From Iamia sp. SCSIO 61187 (lineage in GTDB: Bacteria > Actinomycetota > Acidimicrobiia > Acidimicrobiales > Iamiaceae): 64,000 nucleotides of DNA. A program made the translations under genes and the position numbers. The stretch lies in assembly GCF_019443745.1 (NCBI RefSeq), contig NZ_CP050948.1:1736001-1800000 (forward strand). Direction: 5' to 3'. How positions within the stretch are numbered: position 1 is the stretch's first letter; each line of letters starts with the position of its first letter. The notes beneath the pieces were generated by a model. It searched no databases, was not told the DNA's origin, and saw only the letters and a list, made by a program, of their open reading frames with translations. This document shows, in pieces, positions 52,248 to 61,735 of this stretch.

Positions 52248-53683
52248 CCGGGCTCATCGCCATCGCCGGACTCGTCGTCCTGATCTTCCTGCTCGTGATG
52301 TTCGTGCTCACGCGCATCAAGGTCGCCGGGCCCAACGAGGCCTTCATCGTCACCGGCCGCAAGGGCCGGGAGGTCACCAACCCGGAGACCGGCCAGCTCA
52401 CCCACGACCTCTCCGGCCAGAAGGTCGTCATGGGGGCCAGCACGTTCGTGCTCCCCGTGGTGCAGCGGCTCGCCATCCTCGACCTCACCAGCCGCCAGCT
52501 GGCGGTGTCGGTGCCGGCGGCCATCGCCAAGAACGGCATCCGCTGCTCGCTCGAGGCCGTCGCCGTGGTCAAGGTCGGCGGCCAGGAGGACTCGGTGCGC
52601 GCCGCCGCCCAGCGGTTCCTCGGCCAGCAGCAGGACATCGACCACTTCACCAAGGAGGTCCTCGCCGGCGCCCTCCGCGCCATCGTGGGCCGCCTCACCG
52701 TCGAGGAGATCATCCGCGACCGGGCGACGTTCGCGGCGGCGGTGACCGAGGAGGCCGAGTCGAGCCTCACCAACCAGGGCCTCGTGCTCGACACCTTCCA
52801 GCTCCAGGACATCCAGGCCGAGGGCAACTACCTCGCCGACCTCGGCCGGCCCGAGGCGGCCCGGGCCCAGAAGGACGCCGCCATCGCCGAGGCCATCGCC
52901 CGGCGGGAGGCCGAGCAGGCCCGCATCCTGGCCGAGGAGGAGATCGCGGTGGCCAACCGCACCCTCGAGCTCAAGCGGGCCGAGATCCAGGCCCAGACCG
53001 ACGCGGCCGCGGCCGAGGCTGCCGCCGCCGGACCGCTGGCCCAGGCGGCCAAGGACCAGGACGTCATCAGCGCCCAGGAGCAGGTCGCCACCCGCCGGGC
53101 CCAGCTGAAGGACCGCGAGCTCGACACCGAGATCCGCAAGCCCGCCGACGCCCGCCGCTACGCCGTGGAGCAGGACGCCGAGGCCGAGCGGAGCGCGGCC
53201 ATCGCCCGGGCCGAGGCCCAGGCCCAGGAGGTCCGCCTCCAGGGCGAGGCCCAGCGGACCCAGCGCGAGCAGCTGGCCGAGGCCGTCCGGGCCGAGGGCC
53301 AGGCGACCGCCGACGCCACCCGCGCCGCGGGCGAGGCCGAGGCCTCGGCGATGCAGCGCAAGGCCGACGCCTACGCCTCCTACGGCGAGGCAGCGATCCT
53401 CGACCTGCTGGCCTCCGCCCTGCCCGGCATCGTGGGCGCCGCCGCCGAGCCCATGGGGAACATCGACAAGCTCACGGTCATCAGCACCGAGGGCGCCAGC
53501 GACGTCACCCGCCAGGTGACCTCGACCGTCGCCCAGGGGATGCAGGTGGCCGGCGACCTCACCGGCTTCGACGTCCCCCAGCTCCTCGCCGCCCTGGTGG
53601 CCCGGCGGGCCGACGCCGCCGCCCCGTCGACCAGCGGCGGCTCCGGCACCGCCACCGCCGAGGGGTCCGCCGGCGGCGGCTGA
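52244..53683 (+). CDS. Flotillin-like SPFH-domain protein
   Basis: The 479-residue protein has an N-terminal membrane anchor (residues 3-24), an SPFH domain (about 30-190, TSRQLAVSVPAAIAKNG, LAGALRAIVGRLTVEEII) and a long Ala/Glu/Arg-rich coiled coil (about 200-380). This is the flotillin/YuaG type. The C-terminal tail is Gly/Ser/Ala-rich. It scaffolds membrane microdomains, usually with NfeD. The start is ATG 52244 in the ATGA overlap. Confidence 0.92.
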   Translation: MTGLIAIAGLVVLIFLLVMFVLTRIKVAGPNEAFIVTGRKGREVTNPETGQLTHDLSGQKVVMGASTFVLPVVQRLAILDLTSRQLAVSVPAAIAKNGIRCSLEAVAVVKVGGQEDSVRAAAQRFLGQQQDIDHFTKEVLAGALRAIVGRLTVEEIIRDRATFAAAVTEEAESSLTNQGLVLDTFQLQDIQAEGNYLADLGRPEAARAQKDAAIAEAIARREAEQARILAEEEIAVANRTLELKRAEIQAQTDAAAAEAAAAGPLAQAAKDQDVISAQEQVATRRAQLKDRELDTEIRKPADARRYAVEQDAEAERSAAIARAEAQAQEVRLQGEAQRTQREQLAEAVRAEGQATADATRAAGEAEASAMQRKADAYASYGEAAILDLLASALPGIVGAAAEPMGNIDKLTVISTEGASDVTRQVTSTVAQGMQVAGDLTGFDVPQLLAALVARRADAAAPSTSGGSGTATAEGSAGGG

Positions 53684-53713
53684 TCCGGTCGCCGCGCCGC
53701 GGTCTCGCCCGTC

Positions 53714-53756
53714 CCGTCGACCCTCGTGGCGCGTCACGCGCCACGGGGATCGACGG
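53714..53756 (+). terminator. Long hairpin after the flotillin gene
   Basis: A perfect 21-bp palindrome (53725-53745, arms CGTGGCGCGT and ACGCGCCACG around C) is nested in outer arms CCGTCGA (53714-53720) and TCGACGG (53750-53756). It starts 31 bp after the flotillin stop. Confidence 0.55.
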
Positions 53757-53865
53757 AACGCATCGGTCCGGTCAGGGCCAGGGGCCGGCCGGCAGGGGAG
53801 GACCCCCGCCGCGGCCGGACGCTGACCCCCACGACCACGCAGAGGCACGGCTCAGGGATTTCCGC

Positions 53866-53871
53866 TACTGT
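53866..53871 (+). promoter_or_regulatory. -10 box of the secreted glycosidase gene
   Basis: TACTGT ends 8 nt before ATG 53880 (2 nt before GTG 53874). No ribosome binding site is present, which favours ATG 53880 as a leaderless start. Confidence 0.4.
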
Positions 53872-53879
53872 GCGTGAGC

Positions 53880-55424
53880 ATGAGGTCGGGGGGACGCAGC
53901 ATCATCCGGGGGGTCGCGACGCTGGCGCTGGTCGTCGGGGGGACGGTCGTGACGACGTCGGCGGAGCCACCCACCCCGGCCGCCGCCGCGGACTGCACCG
54001 TGACCGCCGAGCTGGTCAACCCGTGCCGGCCGTGGCTCGGCGTGGTGGCCGGGAGTTACCCGGGAGTCGGCAGCGGGGTGCGGGCCCAGTACGAGGCCCA
54101 CGAGGCGCGGATCGGCAAGCAGGTCGACGTCGTCCACACCTACAAGAACGTGGGCAACGTCACCCTGACCGCCGACGAGCGCTACTTCGCCAACCGCGGG
54201 GCCATCGTCTACATCAACTGGAAGCCGGCCTCGAAGTGGGCCCGGGCCGGCGGCGGCGACGCCACCGTCAACGCCCAGATCGACACCATGGCCCGGGAGA
54301 TCAAGGCCCTCGGCAGCCACCGGGTCATGCTCTCGATCCACGGTGAGCCCGAGCGGGTCACCAGCATCGGGTCGTCCGCCTGCCCGGGCCTGAAGGGCAG
54401 CACCGGGTCGCCCGCGGAGTACAGGGCCATGTGGGCCAACGTCCAGGCCCGCTTCGACGCCCTGGGCGTCGGCAACGTGGTGTGGGTCATGAACTACCTC
54501 GGCTACCAGGGCTGGGACTGCCTGTTCCCCGAGCTGTGGCCGGGCAACGACCGGGTCGACTGGATCACCTGGGACCCCTACCTCCAGAGCGGCATGCGCT
54601 GGGACACCGAGGTCGGCTACTTCTACGACGCCCTCGAGGAGAAGACCGACGCCGCCCACGCGTTCACCTCCAAGCCGTGGGGGCTGGCCGAGTACGGCTC
54701 CTGGCGGGGCGCGTCCCAGGCCGACGCCTACCGGATGTACGACGACGCCAAGGCCGCGCTCGAGTCGGGGCGCTACCCCCGGCTGAAGCTCTACGAGGTC
54801 TACGACACGATCAACGCCGGCACCGACGTGCGCGTCGGCTACACCGGCGCCGGCGTCCCCGATCCGGTCGAGCAGCAGAGGTACACCGCCTTCGCCCACT
54901 CACCGGTGTTCTCCGACACGGCGCCCCCGCCCCCGCCGGCCACGACGGACCACTTCGCGCCGTGCGACACCGGCGTCGAGTCCGGCCTCTCGTGCTTCGG
55001 CGGGACCTACCGCAGCCCGGTGCGGCCCACCCGCGTGACCGGAGGCGGGCACGCCGGGGTGGCCGCGGTCCAGGTGCGGAGCTCGACGACCGCAGCCGGG
55101 ACCTACGGGCTCAACGTCAACCCCCGCCCGGTCGCCTCCACCCAGGTGGGGCGGACCTACAGCGGCGGGGTCCACGTCCGGCCGGTGGCGGCGGGCGTCC
55201 CCATGACCTTGCTGCTCCGGGAGGCCCGGGCGGACGGCACCGCGCCGCCCGGCGGCTACCGGGCCGTCACCGTCACGCCGACGAGCACGGCGTGGCAGCG
55301 CATCGACGCGACCTACACGGCCCAGGAGGCGGGGAACACGCTGTCGTTCTCGGTCTACGCCACCCTCGGCCCGGACCAGTGGTTCCAGGCCGACACCTTC
55401 TCGCTCACGAGCGTCGCCCCGTAG
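53880..55424 (+). CDS. Secreted GH26-like glycoside hydrolase with C-terminal CBM-like domain
   Basis: The 514-residue protein has a signal peptide (about residues 1-37) and a (beta/alpha)8-type catalytic domain. SIHGEPERV carries the likely acid/base Glu156 and WGLAEYGSW the likely nucleophile Glu271. NVVWVMNYLGYQGWDCLFPELWPG and WITWDPY resemble beta-mannanase-type GH26 enzymes. A Pro-rich linker and a beta-rich C-terminal domain (about 370-514) that may bind sugar follow. It would degrade an external polysaccharide. The GH26 assignment rests on motif layout only. Confidence 0.7.
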   Translation: MRSGGRSIIRGVATLALVVGGTVVTTSAEPPTPAAAADCTVTAELVNPCRPWLGVVAGSYPGVGSGVRAQYEAHEARIGKQVDVVHTYKNVGNVTLTADERYFANRGAIVYINWKPASKWARAGGGDATVNAQIDTMAREIKALGSHRVMLSIHGEPERVTSIGSSACPGLKGSTGSPAEYRAMWANVQARFDALGVGNVVWVMNYLGYQGWDCLFPELWPGNDRVDWITWDPYLQSGMRWDTEVGYFYDALEEKTDAAHAFTSKPWGLAEYGSWRGASQADAYRMYDDAKAALESGRYPRLKLYEVYDTINAGTDVRVGYTGAGVPDPVEQQRYTAFAHSPVFSDTAPPPPPATTDHFAPCDTGVESGLSCFGGTYRSPVRPTRVTGGGHAGVAAVQVRSSTTAAGTYGLNVNPRPVASTQVGRTYSGGVHVRPVAAGVPMTLLLREARADGTAPPGGYRAVTVTPTSTAWQRIDATYTAQEAGNTLSFSVYATLGPDQWFQADTFSLTSVAP

Positions 55425-55440
55425 GCGTCGGCCCCGGGGC

Positions 55441-55830
55441 TCAGCCCTCGAGCGTGGTCTTCACCTGCCCGAGGGCGCCCTGGTAGATGTCCCGGAACAT
55501 CGGGGCCGCCTCGTCGGGCTCGACCGAGACGTCCCAGGTGACCTCGCTGGCGTCGGCGCCGGAGTCGTGCACGGTGATGGTGGCCTCGTGGGCGGTGACG
55601 GGAGCGCCCTCGCCGACGATGGAGTAGGTGATCGAGCGGGCGTCGGCGTCGCGGCCGACGAGCTTCTCGGTCAGGGTCATGCCCATCGTCTCGATGGTGC
55701 GGACGTCGCCCTCCACGGTGCACGAGTCGACGCCCGACATCCACGTGTCGAGCCCCCCGAACTCACCCACGAGGGCCCACACCTCGGCGGCGGGCTTGGC
55801 GATGTCGATGCGGGCGGTCTCGGTCTGCAC
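55441..55830 (-). CDS. SRPBCC/polyketide-cyclase-like protein
   Basis: The 129-residue protein has the START-like pattern IDIAKPAAEVWALVGEFGGLDTWM, with the C-terminal long helix AAPMFRDIYQGALGQVKTTL. These proteins bind hydrophobic small molecules in a deep pocket. The ligand is unknown. Start GTG 55830 has GGAGG 7-8 nt upstream. It is convergent with the glycosidase. Confidence 0.82.
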   Translation of the reverse strand: MQTETARIDIAKPAAEVWALVGEFGGLDTWMSGVDSCTVEGDVRTIETMGMTLTEKLVGRDADARSITYSIVGEGAPVTAHEATITVHDSGADASEVTWDVSVEPDEAAPMFRDIYQGALGQVKTTLEG

Positions 55831-55924
55831 GGGTGCACCTCCGGGGAGCGGGCGAGCGGCGGACCGTAGCGCAGACACGTGTCCAGGTCCGCTTCGGCGG
55901 GAGGGGCCCGGGCGGGGCCGACGA

Positions 55925-56111
55925 CCCGGCCGGCGAGGCGTCAGCCGGGTGGCCAGATGGCCCGGCCGGCGAGGCGTCAGCCGAGTGGCCAGATGGCTCG
56001 GCCGGCAAGGCGTCAGCCGAGTGGCCAGATGGCCCGGCCGGCGAGGCGTCTGCCGAGTGGCCAGATGACCCGGCCGGCGAGGCGTCAGCCGAGTGGCCCG
56101 ATGACCCGGCC
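55925..56111. repeat. 36-bp minisatellite, five copies plus a partial
   Basis: Five 36-bp units start at 55925, 55961, 55997, 56033 and 56069, with a partial unit at 56105-56111. Copies differ at a few bases. The unit is a multiple of three, so all frames stay open; in the plus frame it codes a 12-residue repeat PAGEASAEWPDD, in line with the helicase frame. It lies between the SRPBCC and helicase starts. Confidence 0.88.
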
Positions 56112-56160
56112 ACGAGGTCGGGAGCGGGCCTGCGGTCGTGCCACACTCGACGGTCCCCCA

Positions 56161-57791
56161 TGACCCGCACCGTCCGCCTCCGCCCCTGGCAGAAGACCGC
56201 CCTCGACCGGTTCGTGGCCCACGATCGGCCCGACTTCCTGGCCGTGGCCACGCCCGGCGCCGGCAAGACGACCTTCGCCCTCACCGCGGCCCGCCACCGG
56301 CTGGCCGAGGTGCCCGGGCGGCTGATCGTCGTCGCCCCCACGGCCCACCTCAAGCACCAGTGGGCCCAGGCCGCCTCCCGCTTCGCCCTCCACCTCGACC
56401 CCACGTGGTCGGCCGCCGACGGCGCCCTGGCCGGCGACATGCACGGCATCGTCACCACCTACCAGCAGGTCGCCACCAGCGCCGCCGCCCTCCGAGCCCT
56501 CAGCCCCGGCGCGTTCGTCGTCTTCGACGAGCTGCACCACGCCGCCGACGACCGGGCGTGGGGCGACTCCGTCCGGGCCGCCTTCGAGCCCGCCGACCGG
56601 CGCCTGGCCCTGTCGGGCACGCCGTTCCGCTCCGACACCCGCGCCATCCCGTTCGTCGACTACCACCTCGACGAGGCCCGGCCCGACTTCGAGTACGGCT
56701 ACGGCGACGCCCTGGCCGACCGGCGCGTCGTGCGGCCCGTGTACTTCCCCCGCACCGGCGGGCAGATGGAGTGGTCGGCCCCCGACGGCAGCGAGCACTC
56801 GGCGACCTTCGACGACGACCTCGACGCGGTGCGGGCGAGCCACCGCCTCCGCACCGCCCTGTCGCTGGAGGGGGAGTGGCTGCCGACGGTGCTCCGCGAC
56901 GCCCACGCCCGCCTGACCGAGGTGCGGATGGTCCAGCCCGACGCCGGGGGGCTGGTGATCGCCACCGACCAGGACCACGCCCGGGGGATCGCCGAGCTGC
57001 TGCGGTCGCGCTTCGGGACCCGGGCCACCGTCGTCACCTCCGACGACCCCCGGGCGTCGAGCCACATCGCCATGTTCGCGGCGGGCAAGGAACCGTGGCT
57101 GGTGGCGGTGCGGATGGTGTCCGAGGGGGTCGACATCCCCCGGCTGCGGGTGGGGGTGTACGCCACGACGACCTCGACCGAGCTGTTCTTCCGCCAGGCC
57201 GTCGGGCGCCTCGTGCGGTGGACGCGCGGGGTCCCCCAGCAGAAGGCGTGGCTGTTCATCCCCGACGACGCCCGGCTGCGCCGCCTGGCGCACGGCATCG
57301 CCGAGCAGCGGCGCCACTCGCTCCAGCGGCGCGAGCGGGAGGCGCCGCTCGAGGGCCTCGACGACGCCGCCCTCGACGCCGCCCCGCCCGAGGAGGAGCA
57401 GATGTCGCTCTTCGCCGTCATCTCCGCCGTGGCGACCGACGCCGACGGCCACGAGCCGGCGGCCGACGACGACGGGTACGACGACGACGATGACGAGGGC
57501 CCCGGGTTCGAGCTGGAGCTGGCGCCCCCGCCGCCGCTCGCCGGGGGCGTCGGGCCCGTCGGGGTCGGGGCCGACGGCGCGCCGCTGACCCGCAAGGAGG
57601 ACAAGAAGCGGTTGCGGGACCTCAACGCCGAGCTGGCCCGCGACCTGGTGCGGACGACCGGGATGACCCACGCCCAGGTGAACCGCGAGCTCAACCGGAT
57701 CTCGGGCATCACACGGGTCACCGAGGCGACGGTGGCCCAGCTGCGGACCCGCCTCGACAAGGGAACGCGCTGGCTCAACCGCTCCGCCTGA
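56161..57791 (+). CDS. Superfamily II DNA/RNA helicase
   Basis: The 543-residue protein has motif I TPGAGKTT (about 31-38), motif II DELHH (about 123-127, a DEAH variant), LALSGTPFRSD (motif III), and motif VI QAVGRLVRWTRG. The C-terminal region has an acidic stretch (EPAADDDGYDDDDDEG) and a basic helical tail. It resembles ATP-dependent helicases of the type-III-restriction/UvrB-like group, whose role here is unknown. Start ATG 56161 has no ribosome binding site. The frame is open upstream through the minisatellite to 55833, so a longer product with a repetitive N-terminus is possible. Confidence 0.85.
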
Positions 57792-57801
57792 ACATCGGTG
57801 G

Positions 57802-57828
57802 TTGCTTATATTAGGCGAGGGCGATAGA
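57802..57828 (+). promoter_or_regulatory. Promoter region of the AHSA1-ArsR operon
   Basis: TTGCTT (57802-57807), then an AT-rich imperfect dyad GCTTATATTAGGC (57804-57816) and GATAGA (57823-57828) precede ATG 57837. The dyad is the most AT-rich spot of the area and could bind the ArsR product. Confidence 0.4.
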
Positions 57829-57836
57829 ACGGCGGC

Positions 57837-58517
57837 ATGGCCGACATCCAGATCGACACCGACCACCGCCTCGCCGCCGTCCACCGGAGCGTCGAGGACT
57901 CCGACCGCCAGGGCCCGCCGTACAAGGCGGTGATCGCCACCGAGGTCTACCCGTCGCCCGTCGACGACGTCTGGGACGCCCTCACCGACGCCGACCGGCT
58001 GGCCCGCTGGTTCCTCCCCGTCACCGGCGAGCTGCGCCTCGGTGGGCACTACCAGCTCGAGGGCAACGCCGGCGGCGAGGTGCTCGAGTGCGAGCCGGGC
58101 GAGCGGTTCCTCGTCACGTGGGTCTACGCCGACCAGGTCAGCTGGGTCGAGGTGACCCTGACCCCCGAGGGCGAAGGGACCCGGTTCCGGCTCACGCACA
58201 CCACCCACGGCGACAACCCGTTCTGGGAGCAGTTCGGCCCCGGCGCCGTCGGCGTCGGGTGGGAGCTCGGCCTGCTGGGCCTGTCGCTCCACCTGTCGTC
58301 GGGCGAGGCGGTCGACCGCGAGGCCTTCGCGGGGTGGGAGGCGAGCGAGGCGGCGCGGGGCTTCATCCTCGCCAGCGCCTCGGCGTGGGGCGACGCCGAC
58401 GCCGCCGGCGGCGAGGACCCCGAGCAGGCGCGGGCGGCGGCCGAGCGGAGCGGCGCCTTCTTCACCGGCGAGGGCCCCGGCATCGACGACCTCGCCCGCG
58501 GGGGCGACGGCGGCTGA
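57837..58517 (+). CDS. AHSA1/SRPBCC-domain protein
   Basis: The 226-residue protein has an AHSA1 fold: ATEVYPSPVDDVWDALTDADRLARWFLP, then VTGELRLGGHYQLEGNAGGEVLECEPGERF is the core of the domain, and TWVYADQVSWVEVTLTPEGEGTRF follows. Such genes typically pair with an ArsR repressor, as here (1-bp overlap with the next start). They act in small-molecule binding or stress. The ligand is unknown. Confidence 0.85.
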   Translation: MADIQIDTDHRLAAVHRSVEDSDRQGPPYKAVIATEVYPSPVDDVWDALTDADRLARWFLPVTGELRLGGHYQLEGNAGGEVLECEPGERFLVTWVYADQVSWVEVTLTPEGEGTRFRLTHTTHGDNPFWEQFGPGAVGVGWELGLLGLSLHLSSGEAVDREAFAGWEASEAARGFILASASAWGDADAAGGEDPEQARAAAERSGAFFTGEGPGIDDLARGGDGG

Positions 58518-58861
58518 TGCACGCCTTCGACGTGCTGGGGGACCCGGTCCGGCGGCGGATCCTCGAGGTCCTCGCCGAGGGGGAGGCGTCGGCCGGCGCC
58601 GTCACCGACGTCGTGCGGGCCGAGTTCGGCATCAGCCAGCCCGCGGTCTCCCAGCACCTCAAGGTGCTCCGCGAGCACGGGTTCGCCACCGTCCGCCCCG
58701 ACGGGACCCGCCGGCTCTACGCCGTCGACCCCGCCGGGATGCAGGAGGTCGACGCCTGGCTCGAGCAGTTCCGCGGCTTCTGGACCGGCCGCCTCGCCGC
58801 CCTCGGCACCGAGCTGGCCCGCGGCCGCAAGGCCCGCCGTCCACCGGCCGAGGACGCCTGA
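58517..58861 (+). CDS. ArsR-family repressor
   Basis: The 114-residue protein has an ArsR winged helix: MHAFDVLGDPVRRRILEVLA, then ISQPAVSQHLKVLREHGFATVRPDGT. No cysteine metal-binding motif (ELCVCDL type) is present, so it is not a classical metal sensor. Its ATG overlaps the stop of the AHSA1 gene by 1 bp (TGATG). It likely controls this pair. Confidence 0.9.
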   Translation: MHAFDVLGDPVRRRILEVLAEGEASAGAVTDVVRAEFGISQPAVSQHLKVLREHGFATVRPDGTRRLYAVDPAGMQEVDAWLEQFRGFWTGRLAALGTELARGRKARRPPAEDA

Positions 58862-59018
58862 GGGCCCCCGTCCACGCTCCTGGGGGACGGAGGTCGACCG
58901 CTGCTGCTGACGCAGGAACGCGCCGGGCCCTCTCAGCATGCGTTCAGGTGCTGGGGGAGGATGGGTGGCGCAGCGCAGCTCGCGGTCGACCGGGCCGCGA
59001 GGAGCGAAGGAGAGCGTG

Positions 59019-59336
59019 ATGGAACGCAAGACGAAGTGGATGACCGCCGCCGCCGCCATCGTGATCCTCGGTGCCGGCGTCGGGGCCGGCATCGCCGGCG
59101 CGGGCGGTGGTGACGACTCCGAGGCGCCGATCACCGGGTCGGATCTCGAGCGGGCGACGACGGCGGCGCTGGACCACACCGGCGAGGGCCGCGTGACCGA
59201 CACCAAGGTCGGCGACGAGGAGAGCTTCTACGAGGTCGAGGTCACCCTCGACGACGGGTCCGAGGTCGACGTCCAGCTCGACGCCGACTTCCGCGTCGTC
59301 GGCGAGGAGGCCGAGACCGGCGCCGACGACGGCTGA
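59019..59336 (+). CDS. Membrane-anchored PepSY-like protein
   Basis: The 105-residue protein has one membrane segment (about residues 7-28) and an exported PepSY-like domain (EAPITGSDLERATTAALDHTG, then GDEESFYEVEVTLDDGSEVDVQLDADFRVVG). PepSY proteins often inhibit peptidases outside the membrane. Start ATG 59019 has AGGAG 7 nt upstream; the in-frame start at 58938 has no site. It ends 7 bp before the end of tRNA-Gly, which is on the opposite strand. Confidence 0.78.
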   Translation: MERKTKWMTAAAAIVILGAGVGAGIAGAGGGDDSEAPITGSDLERATTAALDHTGEGRVTDTKVGDEESFYEVEVTLDDGSEVDVQLDADFRVVGEEAETGADDG

Positions 59337-59343
59337 GGCGGTG

Positions 59344-59418
59344 TGGAGCGGGTGACGGGAATCGAACCCGCATAGCCTGCTTGGAAGGCAGGGGCTCTAG
59401 CCATTGAGCTACACCCGC
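59344..59418 (-). tRNA. tRNA-Gly(TCC)
   Basis: Read on the minus strand, acceptor GCGGGTG pairs with CACCCGC, the anticodon stem is CCTGC/GCAGG and the loop CTTCCAA carries anticodon TCC. The T-arm has GGTTCGATTCC and CCA is encoded at 59346-59344. Confidence 0.95.
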
Positions 59419-59499
59419 GTGGCTGGCGAGGGGCCGGCCGAGCGGCCCGGAGGCCGCGGCGCCGAACCTAGCCGGTGGCCCCGGCCGGTCGGCGGTGGC

Positions 59500-61701
59500 T
59501 CAGCTCGGGAACCGGGTCTGGCAGCGGTCGAAGTACTCCTGCATGGAGGCGATGGTGCTGGCGAGGGCCAGGTCGCCCTGGGTGGCGATCCGCGACGACC
59601 AGTACGAGGCGTCCTCGCTGCTGGCCGCCCGCCCGAGGAGGGCCTGGTAGATCCGCTGCACCCGCACGACCCGGGACTCGTTCGCCTGGTAGAGGATCTG
59701 GGCCACGCGGGACCGGCCCCGGCTGGCCACCTGCTCCTCCCAGTAGTCGAGGTCGCCGCTGGTGGCCGACCGGCCGAACATGGCGGTGAACACGTCGGCC
59801 AGCCACGTCCGGGGCGTGCCGCCGGCGATCTCGTAGTACTCGGGGGAGGAGAAGAAGAACGCCGCGACCTTGGCCACCGACATGCCGGCCTGGATGCGGT
59901 CGGCCCACCAGGCCACGTCGCGCTCCGAGCCGGGCCGGCCCAGGGTGTCCTGGTAGAAGCTCTGCACCAGGGCGCTGACGTACTCGTCCGACGACGACAG
60001 CCCCCGCACGTAGGTCGGCTTGGTGGTGGTGCCGCGGGCCAGGGCGCTGGCGCTCCAGTCGACCTCGTCGGCGGTGGGGGCCCGGTCGAGGAAGTCCGCG
60101 TAGGTGGCCTTGACGAAGGGCACGTAGGGCGAGGAGGCGGTGATGGTGCCGCCCTCGAAGGTCTGCCGGACGCCGTCGCCGGGGAGGCGCTGGGGATCGC
60201 CGGTCGGGTAGCCGAACGCACCGCTCGGGCCCCCGGTCCACCGGCTGAAGATGGCCGGCGGCACGACGTGGGCGCCGGTGGAGCTGGTCCAGTAGACGCC
60301 GCCGTGCTCGGTGGTCACGCGGACGCCGCGGCCGTCGCCGACGTCACCGCGGTCACTGGTCGGGTAGCCGAGGTCGGAGGTCGGGCCGCCGTGGTCGATG
60401 TACGCCGACAGCACCTCGCCCCACACCCCGTGGGCCCCGGTCGCGGCCGTGTAGTAGATGACGCCGCCGTGCTCGAAGATCGAGGCCTTGCCCCGGCCGT
60501 CGGCGAGGGTGCCCACGCTGGACTGGACGTGGCCGAGCGGTCCGTAGATCCCGTCGAGGGCCTCGTGCTTGGTGAAGATGTCGCCGTGGATCTCGGCGGT
60601 GATGCTCCCGCGCCGGTAGATGCGGCCCTTCTGGAAGTTGATGTAGAGCGACCGGTCGTCGCCGCTGCGGCGGATCGGGCTCGTGGGGTAGCCCAGGGCG
60701 CCGCTGGTGCTCAGCCCGCCGTAGGCCTGGTAAACGGAGTAGTAGGGCTGGGGGACGCCGTAGGTCTTGCCGTCGGTGAAGCGGTAGATCGCCCCCTCCT
60801 GGAACCGGGAGTACCGGACGCTGCCGGCCGCGGTGGACACGTCGGTCGTCGGGTAGCCGTAGGCGCTGCCGGTGGCCCCGGCGGCGAGCCACAGGTCGAG
60901 GATCGAGCCGTGGATCTCCTGGGGGTTGGTGCTCGGGCTGTCGTAGATCCGCCCGTTCTCGTACACGGCGTAGCGGCCGGTGCCGTCGGGCGTGGCCCGC
61001 TCGGTCTGGGTCTCGCGGCCGAGGATGCCGCCGGCGCCGCCGAGCGCCTGGTACTTGCGGGCGATCGGGGTGTCGGCCTGGTTCGTGAGGCAGGCGGCGC
61101 CGTGGTCGGCGGTGCGGTTGTCGGTGAGCGTGCGGGTCGAGCACGCCGGGTCGTAGGTCCATGGCGTGATGCAGATGGCGACCCGGCAGGCGACGGGGCC
61201 GTAGCAGCTGATCTGCTGGTTGCACTGGCCGTAGCGGAACTGGTTGCAGCAGGTGCGCCGCCCGTCGCAGGCCGCGCCGGCGCAGCGGCACGAGCACTGC
61301 GTGGGGCAGGTGGCGTTGCAGTCGATGATGTAGCGGGGGCCGCCGCCGCAGTAGGCCGAGCCGTCGGCCTTCCACCAGCCGGCGACGAAGGTGGCCGGCG
61401 GGCACGAGTTGCTGCCGTTGTTGATGGTGCAGCAGAACGCGGTCCAGCCGTCGCTGCAGGTGCCGCACACCGCCCCGTAGGCGGTCCCCGGCTTGAGCAG
61501 GTAGGTGACGGGGTTGACGGCCAGGGCCGAGCCGACCACAGCCGTGCGGGCCAGGAACCGGCGCCGGCTGTGACCGCCCGAGAGCACCCCGGCGGTGCGG
61601 GCCACGACCCGCTCCGCCACCGTGGCGCGGGGGGCGGAGGGGGCGGAGGGGGCGGGCGGGGTCGCCTCGGGCCGACGGCGGACCAGGTCGAGCGGACTCA
61701 T
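59500..61701 (-). CDS. Tat-exported MauA-like cysteine-rich protein fused to LGFP and DUF4214 modules
   Basis: The 733-residue protein has a Tat signal (HSRRRFLARTAVVGSALA, residues 44-61) after a 43-residue cytoplasmic lead. Residues 79-204 hold 20 cysteines (79, 82, 90, 91, 100, 118, 128, 132, 136, 138, 140, 145, 151, 152, 160, 166, 172, 177, 187, 204) and resemble the light chain of methylamine dehydrogenase (MauA) and small Tat proteins of that family in other actinobacteria. Residues about 215-525 hold five to six LGFP-type repeats (GYPTTD, GYPTSP, GYPTSD, FGYPTGD). Residues 530-733 are DUF4214. No MauB heavy chain is present, so tryptophan tryptophylquinone chemistry is not implied. MauE-like and MauD-like genes upstream on the same strand would make its disulfides. 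The role is unknown. Confidence 0.82.
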   Translation of the reverse strand: MSPLDLVRRRPEATPPAPSAPSAPRATVAERVVARTAGVLSGGHSRRRFLARTAVVGSALAVNPVTYLLKPGTAYGAVCGTCSDGWTAFCCTINNGSNSCPPATFVAGWWKADGSAYCGGGPRYIIDCNATCPTQCSCRCAGAACDGRRTCCNQFRYGQCNQQISCYGPVACRVAICITPWTYDPACSTRTLTDNRTADHGAACLTNQADTPIARKYQALGGAGGILGRETQTERATPDGTGRYAVYENGRIYDSPSTNPQEIHGSILDLWLAAGATGSAYGYPTTDVSTAAGSVRYSRFQEGAIYRFTDGKTYGVPQPYYSVYQAYGGLSTSGALGYPTSPIRRSGDDRSLYINFQKGRIYRRGSITAEIHGDIFTKHEALDGIYGPLGHVQSSVGTLADGRGKASIFEHGGVIYYTAATGAHGVWGEVLSAYIDHGGPTSDLGYPTSDRGDVGDGRGVRVTTEHGGVYWTSSTGAHVVPPAIFSRWTGGPSGAFGYPTGDPQRLPGDGVRQTFEGGTITASSPYVPFVKATYADFLDRAPTADEVDWSASALARGTTTKPTYVRGLSSSDEYVSALVQSFYQDTLGRPGSERDVAWWADRIQAGMSVAKVAAFFFSSPEYYEIAGGTPRTWLADVFTAMFGRSATSGDLDYWEEQVASRGRSRVAQILYQANESRVVRVQRIYQALLGRAASSEDASYWSSRIATQGDLALASTIASMQEYFDRCQTRFPS

Positions 61702-61735
61702 GCGGGTGTTCCTGTGGGGGCGAGCGGGTGGAGGG

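Noticed and set aside
55925-56111. CRISPR array
   Set aside because: The 36-bp units are directly adjacent without spacers, and no cas gene is present; this is a minisatellite.
59500-61701. Functional methylamine dehydrogenase
   Set aside because: No heavy-chain (mauB), mauG or electron-acceptor gene is present, so only a MauA-like fold is claimed.
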